Shown here piece by piece: positions 47,958 to 57,820 of a DNA stretch of 64,000 nucleotides. The notes under the pieces are model-generated. The model was not told the DNA's origin and ran no database searches. It saw nothing but the letters and a program-made list of their open reading frames with translations. The DNA lies in assembly GCA_011009095.1 (NCBI GenBank), contig VTPC01090911.1, positions 1 through 64,000 on the forward strand. Direction: 5' to 3'. The stretch's first letter is position 1. Each line of letters begins with the position of its first letter. This DNA is from Ignelater luminosus. Taxonomy: Eukaryota; Arthropoda; Insecta; Coleoptera; Elateridae. Both the position numbers and the translations under genes were made by a program.

Positions 47958-48230
47958 GCAGCAACTAGTGTGCCGTGATATTGTTTTATTAAATGTTATT
48001 TTTCTAATAGGGAGAGTGTGGCCACACTTGTCAAACTTACTGTCACTTACTGTGGGTGTAAAGGAAAGAAGAAAAATTTTAATAGTAAATTCTTATTCTA
48101 TCCTTTACACTCGCCATGCGACTAGAGAGCTAACGTATATTTTTGTCTCTCTTCTTTGACAAGTGTGTCCACACTACCTATTACAAAATGGCATTTAATA
48201 AAACAACATCAAAGCACACTAGCGGCAGCC
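47958..48230. mobile_element. Foldback or MITE-like element, about 273 bp
   Basis: The left arm (47958-48035) and right arm (48157-48230) are inverted copies about 75 bases long. They share CTAGTGTGC, TTGTTTTATTAAATG, TAATAGG and CACACTTGTCAAA in order. Inner sequences GTGTAAAGGA and TCCTTTACAC extend the match across the loop. The terminal GCAGCAACTAG/CTAGCGGCAGCC words are similar but not identical. I found no certain target duplication. No coding capacity. Confidence 0.7.
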
Positions 48231-48244
48231 ATCAATAGAGGTTA

Positions 48245-48545
48245 CCTTTGTTTGTACAGGTCGAGCTACACCTTCCAACAGGCCACCTTCGCCTTTCGTT
48301 AGCTTCCTTACGAAAGCTAAAAACTAACAAAGGTCGGACTACGCCCTCTCGGGCTGCCTTTGATTACCCAGCGTGCGTCTTCGATGTTCATTAACCTTTA
48401 TAACTAAACACGAACACGGATTAACTATTTCCTCTAACAGCTCATCTCTAGTGACTCAAAGTTGGGTTTCACTCTTCATTTAACTTTCCTAGAAAAGCTT
48501 AAAACAAACACGGGTCAGACTATCCTCTCCTACAAGCCAACTTTG
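48245..48545. repeat. Imperfect tandem copies of a CAGGTCGGACTAC-type unit
   Basis: Four related blocks occur near 48255, 48325, 48405 and 48510. Each holds variants of AACAAA-GGTC-GACTA-CCTC and GC(T/C)GCCTTTG. Spacing is uneven (about 70-105 bases). Identity is modest, so this is a suggestion rather than a firm array. Confidence 0.35.
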
Positions 48546-48896
48546 GTGGCCAAAGATCAAGTCTTGGGGCGCTTGATTAACTTTAATAACAAATCTAAAT
48601 GCAAATACGTCCTGTTTTCCACAATTTTCGGCTTTTTTACACCCAAAGATTCAGCCTTGATGTCACCGTTCTTGAAGATGACGGAAGCTAATAACAGAAG
48701 AAATAACTTGAAAACAATAGAAACACAGTCACAGTCAGCGGCACTGCTCAACGACGTGTACGTGACCGGCACTAAACTTGTTAAGAAGGTCATTGTAACC
48801 GTTATGACATTTAGCTCTCTTAGAAAGGTTAATATCTATCGCAAGAATTATTATTCTTTGTTTTTCATTACCACGCCCGACCTGAATCGAGGATAA
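48462..48896 (+). CDS. Unrecognised ORF, 144 codons
   Basis: An open plus-strand frame with Met and stop (MGFTLHLTFLEKLK ... TTPDLNRG). The central part (48550-48800) is less AT-rich than its surroundings, and the minus strand is open there too (48557-48793), so I cannot say which strand, if either, is coding. No domain is recognised. The first 80 bases overlap the imperfect repeat block. A transposon fragment is the likeliest alternative. Confidence 0.2.
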   Translation: MGFTLHLTFLEKLKTNTGQTILSYKPTLVAKDQVLGRLINFNNKSKCKYVLFSTIFGFFTPKDSALMSPFLKMTEANNRRNNLKTIETQSQSAALLNDVYVTGTKLVKKVIVTVMTFSSLRKVNIYRKNYYSLFFITTPDLNRG

Positions 48897-49172
48897 TACA
48901 CTCATTTTCATAAAGAAGAAGACTGAAGAAAAAAAGGTAACCCAATGTGTGAATAACAATCGAAGCAAAACTCTTCTCACGAGAATAGAAAAAGTGAGGG
49001 TTTAAAATGACCTGATATTTTTGGTGAGATGAAAAGATGACTTTGGAATAATAGACTCGCCCCCAAAGAGAATCTTATGCACTGTCTTGTAGGCAACCGC
49101 AGATGAACATATGTAGCTCAACTGTATACACTGCTTATGCTGCGTAATGCATGTGTTAATTGAGCTATTTGG

Positions 49173-49628
49173 TTATCCGATGTATGTATTCTGTACTCTT
49201 ATAGATAACAGTGTTGGATATTTATCATTAGAAGAAGGTAGGAATTGTGAGATCTTCTTGATGGGTCTGCAGACGGTTTTGATTCTTGCATCCGAAGCGT
49301 TCTTCCTATGCGGCCCGTCACCGTATGAATTTATTGTAAGAAAGCAGTGGAGATGAAAGTGGTAGGAGGTTGTAAGGTTTTGAAATGGAAATTGCTCAAT
49401 GAGCGAGTTAGTCAACCACAAATTGCCTTTGTACTTGGTAATATCTACTTTTCGAGCAACTGTTCCGAAAGATTTTATAAAGACATTGGCACGTATTGGT
49501 GGTTGTACAGAGTTCATTGCAACTCCTGATACTTGTTGGTGGAATTCACCACGGAATAGAACATAGGCTGAAGTCAAGCTTTTATCTACTAATATTGTCA
49601 GATTGATAATTTTTTTATCTTGACTCAA
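49173..49628 (-). pseudogene. Penelope-like reverse transcriptase fragment
   Basis: A 151-codon minus-strand frame contains YVLFRGEFHQQVSGVAM, then NSVQPPIRANVFIKSF and KGNLWLTN. This fits the Penelope-type block F-x-G-x-Y-x-Q-x-x-G-x-AMGSPLSP-x-x-ANxFM followed by LWxRYVDD. The AMGSPLSP core is altered to AMNSVQPP, and the catalytic YVDD is not readable. The sequence upstream on the minus strand (49640-50311) may hold more of the same element in shifted frames, but I could not identify motifs there. The element is non-functional. Confidence 0.6.
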
Positions 49629-50639
49629 CTGATGGTCACAGAATCGAAAGCAGGAACTTTAGTGAAGAGGTGGTTATATCAAAATTAACCAGAAGATCTT
49701 CCTGCTCCAGGGCAATTTTGAATATCAGTTGCGCAAAATGTGATGAGTTCAGAATGTGTCGAGAATACCTCTGAGCATCTCCTATCTTGCCAGGTTGTGA
49801 GTTAGAGATTCTATTGCGTTCGCGATTGGCCGTTGGAGAATATCTTTGGTTGTCTTTGCTACGAAAAACTTTAAATGTCTATCAATTTTTTTGGGATTGT
49901 CTAGAGAATGCGGATTTCTGAACGTCAATTATTGGACCGTGTAAAGAGGACTGAGCATCTTGACAAAAAAGCGTTATCCTTGCTGAACAAATCGAACTAT
50001 CCTTCGGAAGCTTCGTGTTCGGATTTAAAAGTACTGTTGGTCCACATGAGAAGAGTAGTAAAGAATATTGTTGTATCGTCCTAGAACATGAACCTTGAAA
50101 CTCTAGATTGTATTAAAGATTTGATTTTATTTTTTCTCCAAGACGACCTTGGTCTATCGCTACGTGAAAACATCCGCGAAAAGTGTCTCTGAACTTGGTT
50201 TACGCCAAATTTTGAACATGTTGTGACTACATCAAATTTGGCTGTGCAGGGTACTACAAATCTTGGTAGTATTAGATAAGGATCCAACCGTTTTTGCTTA
50301 ATTGTTAGCAAGAAATTATTATTTCTGATTAACTAGATTTTTAAAGTCTATTTTGACCGTAACAAAGTTTCTGAATAGTTATCAATATCCCACTAGTGCT
50401 AAAGCCCTTGGGTTGCATTAATGGGTCCATTAAAACACCACTGCCAAGATAAGTAAAGCAAGTGGAGACCATTAAGAGTGATAGACAGTTTAAAGCTTTT
50501 TTGAAACAAATCAATTATAAATAAGGACGAGATGCTTCACATTTTTGTACAGGGTGACTTCACACTACCGCATTTAATTAAATTTAACTCTGATATTAAA
50601 AACAATTTCACTATCATTGATGTTTGATACCCTAGAATT
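49629..50639. other. Unassigned region, possibly worn Penelope-like sequence
   Basis: A minus-strand frame of 76 codons at 50081-50311 and other short frames give no clear motif. No repeat ends were seen. Confidence 0.3.
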
Positions 50640-50796
50640 TTGTTTTCGTTTTGTAAGTTACTTCTTTTCAGGTTTTTCCCTTTGTTACTGTTCGCAGTGG
50701 CTGGCGCCCAACCTCTTTTTTTTTACCGTGCACCACCAGGAAGCCTTCAACAGCCGTTTCTTTTTCAACTCGCGGCGACCCGAAAGCGCCGAGGAA
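50640..50796 (+). CDS. Candidate signal-peptide exon of the Beat-like gene
   Basis: The frame starts MFSFCKLLLFRFFPLLLFAV, a strong signal-peptide-like hydrophobic run, followed by AGAQ. It leads through a GC-richer stretch to GGAA followed by GTAAGC, a usable splice donor (GT at 50797-50798). The exon would end one base into a codon. The Ig exon at 52764 needs exactly one preceding base, so the phases agree. Gap to the next exon is about 1.97 kb. Phase agreement alone has a one-in-three chance, and the linker sequence is not recognisable, so this is a hypothesis. The T-rich codon content could also be accidental. Confidence 0.28.
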
Positions 50797-52763
50797 GTAA
50801 GCTGGTTGGTGGACCTTTGTGGCTTTTCCAAATTTATATTATTTATTTTATTTCCATCTTTTTTTTATTAAGAACGTCACACATTTTTGAAGATACAAAG
50901 CAAATTTCCATTTTAAATGGAAAACAGTAAGTCTAGAACTTCTTTATAAAAACAAAATTTAAATAGAAAATAAACAAATATTCTTATTATAAAAAAAAAA
51001 TATTGGAATAATTTGGAACACCTTAAGACGTATCGATCAAATGATAAAAAACGTTAATTTTAGAACTCTTGAAATTCTAAAGTTGCATTGTTCCACTTGT
51101 CTTACTTCATCAGAGATAGACAGTAAGATAGACAGTAAATCTTTTACTTTAAAGCTTCCCTCTGTTGGATTTTTACCGTTGCTTAAGTAAAATTGTGGGA
51201 AATACCTTGCGACCGAAATTGCTAGGCTTCGACTTTGTAACCCACTTCGAAGCATCATTCATTGTAGAGAATTTCCCGTCTTGATCGATCTGTTTCGTAA
51301 CTCTTTATGAAAATTATCTAGTGTGTGGTTCCTACTACTAAGAAGTTACAATAAAAGACTGTTATATATAGAAGGTTAACTTAGACATCTGCAAACAGGT
51401 AAAATAGTAAAGCAAGTTGCTGAATGTTGTCAAGATTTACACAGAGAAGATTTTAATCCAGCTTTTAAGTTAAAGCCTTAAAGATATCTTAAGTGTACAG
51501 TGTTAATTATGCAGATATCATAGTTATAAATTTTTCAATCATCTGAAGTTATGAACCTTTTGGTTGCGCAAGGCAACATTCGTGCATAATTTAGTCATTC
51601 CAGTAAAATAAAGAGATTTCGTTAATCCCAACCTAACAGTAATTGCTCCATTGCTCGCACTTTTTTCGTTATTAGAATGGGATAAGGCAATGTACGTTAT
51701 TAGACCAAATGGACTTAGACGAAATGGCATTAGACAAATTGAGGTTGGAGAAAATGAACCGATCCCACTCATACCAACACAAAATAATGTAAATATCTTT
51801 CATTTTATAGACTTTATATTATTCATTATCTATTTTGTTGCGTTAATCGCATTTTTTTCTCAAAGCTCGAAAAACTTCTTTGATTCTAAAGTAATTAATT
51901 TTTTATTTCTATTCTACTTTAGCTTTACTTTTAACAACAGTATTTTATTTTAAAAAGGCAGGCAGCACTTAAAGTTAAATTGTTTTTGTCGACTAATTTC
52001 TTCTGCCGGTACTCGTAAACATAAAACGTAAAAGGGAGAAATAAAATAAGCAAGTCAAAGTCAAGTTTATTGAAATTTTTTATAAAATTAGAGTCTGTCG
52101 TACTGTGAGAAATTCCTAGGCAAAGAGTTAATATTTGTATGAATGTTTCTTATTATTGTGAAAGTAGTCATAAAATGTGAATTTTTAATAATAACCGAGT
52201 CTTGAACTTTCATGTAAGCGGACCCGTCTCTTTTATGTAATTTTGCAGTCAATTTCTAAATTAATTAAATATAATAAAGCAAAATTTTGATATCAAAGAG
52301 ATGTGAAATTCTTGCTTCATTATAAGTAAACAAGAAAGTGTTTAAATTTAATAAACACAGTTCATTCAGACAACTTCCAGCCATATTCCGTAAAACAAGA
52401 AAGCAGCAAACGAACCCTTAAAATGCCCGCGGCGAGCTTCGTTAACAACGAGATTAATTAAGAAAATTGCAATTACCTTCACAAATGCAACAAATAAGTT
52501 ATGAAAGTGCGCGTTATAAATTATAGCTGTCTTAGCGACTGCATGGGAATTATGTTATCACACAAAGCAGCTTACCCCTCGAGCAGAAAACGGGGAGCTA
52601 TTATTGCTCGAAATTCTTCCGCCACGTGATCTCGCGCCGATTTCTCTCTCGATTTATTAGAGCGAGCTTTATTGCTCGTAAGCATTTCTAGCTAATTTGC
52701 ATTGTAGCAGCTTATTTTGTAGCGCTTGTAGCTTTTGTAAATTCATCAGCTTTCTATTTTCAG
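50797..52763. other. Upstream non-coding region of the Beat exons
   Basis: AT-rich. Between 52430 and 52690 it contains less AT-rich words such as CCCGCGGCGAGC, a CACGTG E-box (52623-52628) and a CGAGC-TTTATT-GCTCG hairpin. These could be regulatory but are not demonstrable. The polypyrimidine/AG acceptor TTTCTATTTTCAG ends at 52763. Confidence 0.4.
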
Positions 52764-52972
52764 ATGTCCTCGGTCTGAAGAATGTGGTCCTGACGTTGGA
52801 GCCGGCAATCGTTCAACGATTTCATCACTGCACGCTTAAGTGCAGTTACGACTTGGAGGGCGCGCCACTTTACACCGTTAAGTGGTATCGAGGCCTTCAC
52901 GAGTTTTATCGATATACTCCTAACGAATATCCAAACACAAAGATCTTTCCTATTGGAGGGATAACTGTGGAC
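52764..52972 (+). CDS. Beat-family immunoglobulin exon, part 1
   Basis: The exon follows an AG acceptor at 52762-52763 and ends at a GTGAGT donor starting at 52973. It starts with the last two bases of a codon, then encodes VLGLKNVVLTLEP, HCTLKCSYDLEGAPLYTVKW and YRGLHEFYRYTPNEYP. It ends in FPIGGITVD. The C-x-Y-DLEG-LY-VKWYK-x-EFYRY pattern, with the first Ig cysteine and the core tryptophan, is distinctive of Beaten-path proteins. These are extracellular Ig proteins that act in axon guidance and synaptic pairing by binding Sidestep-family partners. I cannot tell which Beat paralogue it is. Purifying selection is plausible because no stop or shift is present. Confidence 0.9.
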
Positions 52973-53028
52973 GTGAGTGCTTATCTTATAACAAAATAAT
53001 AATGACATAACGTGCCCTCGGGTTGTAG

Positions 53029-53161
53029 GTTAACCACTCCAATAGTACCCAAGTTGTTCTCAGGAATGTGGAATTCAATCTCTCCGGAAACTTCTCATGC
53101 GAAGTTACTACAGAAGAGGGTTTTTCCACGGGAGTTGATGCGAAGACCATGCTAGTTGTTC
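53029..53161 (+). CDS. Beat-family immunoglobulin exon, part 2
   Basis: The exon starts after TTGTAG, leaving a 56-bp intron, and continues the same frame with no phase change. It encodes VNHSNSTQVVLRNVEFNLSG, then NFSCEVTTEEGFSTGVDAKT. The NLSGNFSCEV motif contains the second Ig cysteine and closes the first Ig domain begun in the previous exon. It ends MLVV plus one base before a GTAAGT donor at 53162. Both splice sites are strong. Further exons for the second Ig region should lie downstream, possibly beyond this window. Several N-x-S/T glycosylation sites fit a secreted or membrane-anchored protein. Confidence 0.9.
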
Positions 53162-53304
53162 GTAAGTGTAAAATTCTTTTACACGAATTTAAGCAAAAAT
53201 GCAAACAGCTACTGTTTTGAGCTAAAAGCATGGAATGACAAATTTGAAGACGTGGGTTGGGAATATATAAACAACATGAATTATACCTGTTGTTAATTAC
53301 ATAG

Positions 53305-53340
53305 CGCAAAACGTAACAATAGGAAGAGTCACTGTCAGTT
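53305..53340 (+). CDS. Candidate 36-nt micro-exon of the Beat gene
   Basis: A TTACATAG acceptor ends at 53304 and a GTAAGT donor starts at 53341. The 36 bases between them join in phase with the previous exon (one base carried over) and leave the same phase at the end. They would add 12 residues reading PQNVTIGRVTVS without a stop. Three independent properties agree (acceptor, donor, open symmetric phase), but the peptide is too short to recognise. An alternatively spliced linker is possible. Confidence 0.35.
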
Positions 53341-54117
53341 GTAAGTTATTATACAGTTGTGTATACAAGGATTTTCCATTTTCATTCTTGTGTTTATACA
53401 TAAAACCCACTTAACGATAAATAACCCCCTCGCGAAAACGATGAGACATCTATTTTATTTTATTTTTTAAGTTTGAATGCTCTTGTTTTTTTCTCTTGCT
53501 GTTCGGCATGGGTTGTAAATCCCAGGGATGATATTAGCCTATTTGTCGAGTCAACGTCCTATTTTGGTTTCAATTCTTGTTTCTCATCAGGAAATCGATA
53601 ATGTAGAAGTTATATGTACTGGATTTCCTTATTTCCAATTATTTTATTATTAGCTAATATACGATAGGTATTTTTCTTAGTTTTGTTTTGTGTTAAGTAT
53701 AGCTAAATATCACTGACACTTTCTGTTACCATTTTTACATGTTACAATCTTCTTTTGCTGCCAGTTTTAATGCTACATGATGGTATCTAAAAAAGAAATA
53801 AAATTTCTGTTAGATTGAACCACTTAAAAAAATTCTGCTACTAAGTATTAATATCATTCAAATAGATTCAAATAAGCAAGTTCCTGTAACAAAAAACGCT
53901 TACTTAAGAATAAAGTTAAAAACAGGCAAATATTTCTGTTCGTCATTTGATTTCATGCAAATCTTCGTACGTTAACATTAATGTAATAAGAAAATTGACA
54001 TTATGTACCCCTTAGAAAAATCAAGTAAAATAATTAACACACCAAGAAAAATGTATAGCAACTAAAACAAGGAGCATCTAAGAGTAATAAACTAACATAA
54101 CCATAACAATACATAAC
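53341..54117. other. Non-coding region, probable Beat intron
   Basis: AT-rich without any recognisable exon. If the gypsy relic starting near 54.12 kb keeps its 3' LTR, part of this stretch is that LTR, but I could not match it to the 5' side. Confidence 0.4.
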
Positions 54118-54124
54118 ATTATAA

Positions 54125-54141
54125 CTCCTCCCTTTTTAAGG
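54125..54141 (-). other. Polypurine-tract-like sequence of the second gypsy relic
   Basis: On the minus strand the run CCTTAAAAAGGGAGGAG is immediately followed by TTATAATGTT. Position and composition fit the plus-strand primer just upstream of a 3' LTR. Confidence 0.5.
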
Positions 54142-54194
54142 TCCTAGGTGATGGCCGAAATTTTGTAAAAAAAATGTCAATGCAACCCATTTTC

Positions 54195-54542
54195 CTACAT
54201 GTTCTTTTTCTTTCTGTTGAAGGTTCCCTTGAGACGGATTCCTTCGGAACAGGTAAATTCCTTGTCATTGATCTTCGAGGTTTGAGAGTAAGCATTATTG
54301 GAACCAACACTTGTCACTTGTTCATCGTCTTCCGATGCTGCTTGATATCTTGTTTCTTTGTCCAGGATTCTCAATAACTGTGCTTGGGTAACAGGAACGT
54401 CGGAAATATAAGCGTTTAATATTTTTACACGACAACTATTACAGGCATTCCTTGTTGTACTGTTGAAAGGTCCGCATTTAACTAGAATAAAGTATGATAT
54501 TATAATCTCAATCGTAAGAACGTAAGTATTGTAGAATACCAA
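54195..54542 (-). pseudogene. Possible env-like third ORF remnant of the second gypsy relic
   Basis: A 115-codon minus-strand frame starts with a hydrophobic segment (VLTIEIIISYFILV) followed by a hydrophilic tail rich in N, S and charged residues. Upstream on the minus strand (54590-55060) several shifted frames contain spaced cysteines. The position, between the RNase H/integrase region and the polypurine tract, is where errantivirus-type elements carry an envelope gene. No diagnostic motif was found, so this rests on position and the membrane-like segment. It is fragmented. Confidence 0.3.
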
Positions 54543-55439
54543 CGTTGAAATTGGAATTCATGTGGGTGTTTCAAGTTTATCGAGATTGATAATTTACTAT
54601 TCGAATCGGATCTAACCCGAAGATGTTCGTGGTGAGGTTGACAGGGTTGTGTATACAACAGTCATCTTTGATGATGTATATACCAGAGAATTATATTTAT
54701 ATGAGCAGCTTGAAAAACGCTTGTAAGCGTGTATACCTTACAATCTTCGTCGAGTTATAATGCACCTGTCGGCTGTAGACTTATCTTTTCTATGGGATCA
54801 GAAATGCAGGAGATGGTAATTCACGTTGGTTTTGAAACAAGGAGTATCCATTTATTATTTCTTAAAGCTTGCCAAATTTCAAAATCGACTTGGCGTTACA
54901 CAAAGTTGGAATAGCCTTGTTCGGAAACACTAGTAAGATGGTTTCACATGATGGTTTGGCAACCTCTTTATATTGGCAGATGTAGTTGTTCACGTCGATG
55001 CTGATATAGAAATCTAGCTTCCGTAATTGCATGAAATAAAGCCTTTTGACAATTAGAACTAGGTATGGAAATGAATCTCATTAATTGCTGATGTACGTTC
55101 CGAGAAATTATTAAAAAGTCTCGTATTATCATTAGATTTTTGTTCATTTATTTTAAGGTTTCGAATTGAGTCGTTGAAATTTGAAATTTATATTGTTTTA
55201 TCAAGATCTGTATGTCACGGTTATCGTTCAGTATCGATGAACGTAAAACTTACCGAGAAGATTGTGTCTAATTAAACGAGTTCTTCTTCTTCTTTATAAG
55301 TTATTTTATCTAAATGAAATTGTTTACAAATGAAAAGGTATGAAGTTTTCGATTGATTGTTACAGGTTACTGAATGTGTTCGGATTTTTGAAAATTTAAA
55401 AAAATTAAGTCTTTAGAGTAGAATAAACAGCTGAGAAAG

Positions 55440-56390
55440 TATTTAAATTCGTCACACGGAATTGATTCGATGCGAAAAGTATCGTTGGTCTTGTTGTTGT
55501 ATTTTATAGTTTTCAAAGTGATCATCCTTTTTGACCACCGTTATATTGTCATTGAAGAGAAATGTATCCTTATTTCTTCCAACTTCTTGGTGCGAACTCA
55601 TGGTATTTGGGTCTCGATCCAAATCCAGGGTGGAATCTCCGGTTTGATTTTGTTCTATTTTTATTCTGCGAAGTGCATCTGCATTAAAATTAGGCTTACC
55701 TGCTTTATATGTGATTTTATAATCACATTTGAACAGTTTTAATCTCTAGCAAGCGAGTTTACTTTCAGGGTCCTTACAATTAAACAACCACGTAAGGGGC
55801 TTGCGATCTGTGACTATGATGAAGGTTCTCTTTTTTTCCGTAATGCTGTAAGCTTCTTCAGATTTGTTAAGAGTTCTCCAAAGGTATGCGATAGGTGGGT
55901 CTTTCTTTGATTCTCCTAGGTTGAGAATAGCGCCTATGGCAAAATTCGACACATCTGTCGTGAACACCTGTTCTTGATTAAAGTCTGGATATCTTAGAAG
56001 AGATTGTAAATTCTGAAAGTATCGAAGAATTTTTGGTGTGATTTATTGCAATGCAACTCGTTCGTTAGTAAACGAATTAGCGGTTTAGCGATCTTAGTAA
56101 AGTCTTGGATAAGTCGTCGATAGTAGCCCACCAGTCCTAGGAATGTCTTGGGAAGTTGTAAATTGCTGCTAACTTGTCTGGGTTAGGTCAAACACCTGTT
56201 TCGAAGATGGCATGACCCAAGTAAGACACCTTTCTCCTTAGGAATTTTACACTTGTCAGGCTGAAGTTTGAGGTTGTTAACCCAAAGTCTGTCAAAAATC
56301 GATTTTAGTCTTTAGGAGCGTTTTGCTATAAATGAGGCGTAAATTACGATGTCATCAAGATATACAAAGCACTGGAAACCTTGCAGTGCA
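55440..56390 (-). pseudogene. Gypsy reverse transcriptase end and RNase H (minus-strand relic)
   Basis: On the minus strand GFQCFVYLDDIVIYAS (about 56385-56335) is the reverse transcriptase active-site block, with the two Asp of YLDD intact. It is followed in broken frames by the thumb, then TTDVSNFAIGAIL and SITEKKRTFIIVTDRKPLTWLF (55967-55770) of RNase H. KLFKCDYKITYKAGKPNFNA continues in the frame down to about 55690. The linker toward the integrase stays open to about 55470; the integrase itself is not recognisable. The upstream edge at about 56390 is where the LINE begins. Confidence 0.85.
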
Positions 56391-57820
56391 ATAAAGCACC
56401 AGGTATTGAAGGTATACAGACAGAACTGATAAAGGAAGGGGGAATGGTATTACGGAAGCATTTACAAAAACTCATAGGAGAAATCTGGTCACAGAATGGA
56501 ACATCGGTACAATAATTCCCCTACACAAAAAAGGTGATCAATTAAACTGCTATAATTATCGAGGAATAATGTTGCTAAACATAGCATACAAGATATTAAC
56601 AAATATACTGTACGAGCGTATTAAACCTTACGCTGGGAGAATTATAGGAGTATACCAGTCGGCATTTCGCAGTAGCAGATCAACCACAGATCAAATATTC
56701 ATGATACGACAGATCTTAAAAAACATGCGAATACGAGGTAGAAACGCATCATTTATTGATTGATTTTAAAAGTGCGTACGACACAATCAATAGAAGCGCT
56801 TTATATCGAACCATGAACGATCTCAACGTACCATCACACTTGATAAGCATGGCCAAAATCACACTATCCAAAGTTTAGTGTCAAGTTCAAGTACAAAACA
56901 ACGCATCCTAGCCCTTTACTACTCGCACTGGCTTGCCCCAAGGAGATCCCTTGTTAACCGCATTATTTAATATAGCCCTAGAGAAAATGATAAGACAGAC
57001 CAACATAAACATACGAGGAATAATTATGACCAGGGGTGTACAACTATTGGCTTATGCGGATGACATCAACATAATAGCAAGAACAAAAAGAGACCTGATA
57101 CAAACCTTCTTAACATTGGAAAATGAGCAAACGAGATGAGACTCCAAATAAATACGGTCAAGACAAAATACATGCAAGGAGTGCTACAAAAGAGAAGAAC
57201 TGAGCCATTTCAGAATCTAACAGTCGACCAACACAACATCGAAACCGCAAATGGTTTTATCTACTTAGGATTACAACAACGATACAAGTTCAGAGATCAA
57301 ACGAAGAGTACACCTAGCAAATAAAACGTACTACGGACTAACCAGACAGTTTAGATCAAACCTAATCTCCAGAGGCACCAAATGCAGATAATATAAAACC
57401 ATATTAATCAGACCCGTAATAACATACACATCGGAAACATGGGTCATGACACAACAGGATGGAAACTTATTAAGTACATTCGAGATAAAAATGCACATAT
57501 ACGGAGCAATACAAGAAAATGGGGAGCGGGGCAGGTGTTATAACTAGGAACTATAAGTACAAGGATGTAAATATAGGTACCTTCATAAAGATTGGGAAAT
57601 TCAGATTAATAGGCCACGTTGAAAGAATGATCAAGACAAACCCGATAAAACAAATACTACAACAGCTGCCAAAAAGAAAGAGACCAAAGGGAAGACCAAA
57701 AACAAGATACTTAGACCAAATAATGGAAGACCTGGGTCACTCAAGATAACCAACTGGAAGGAGAAGACGAAGAACAGAACAGAATAGCGAATGATTCTGA
57801 AACAAGTCAAGACTCTTTAA
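56390..57820 (+). mobile_element. RTE-like LINE fragment inside the gypsy relic
   Basis: Plus-strand sequence begins CNKAPGIEGIQTELIKEGG, the start of a LINE reverse transcriptase, and ends after a GHVERM ... GRPKTRYLDQIMEDL tail typical of the C-terminus of these proteins. It is 5'-truncated, lacking the endonuclease, as is usual for LINE copies. Gypsy sequence of opposite orientation lies on both sides. Confidence 0.85.
56395..57780 (+). pseudogene. LINE reverse transcriptase (RTE-like), broken
   Basis: Ordered blocks are NKAPGIEGIQTELIKEGG, GTIIPLHKKGDQLNCYNYRG, IMLLNIAYKILTNILYERIK, YQSAFRSSRSTTDQIF, DFKSAYDTINR, LPQGDPLLTALFNIALEKM and LLAYADDINIIART. KTKYMQGV and the C-terminal GHVERMIKTNP follow. 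The catalytic FADD-type motif is intact as YADD. Frameshifts near 56500 and 56760, a stop near 56876 and further breaks after 57325 destroy the frame. Overall it matches the clade often annotated as endonuclease-reverse transcriptase in insects; the exact clade is my inference. Confidence 0.85.

Noticed and set aside
50560..50570. ACAGGGTG as another copy of the 714-bp TIR element end
   Set aside because: Only the first eight bases match; the following GTTTCATTAATA block is missing.
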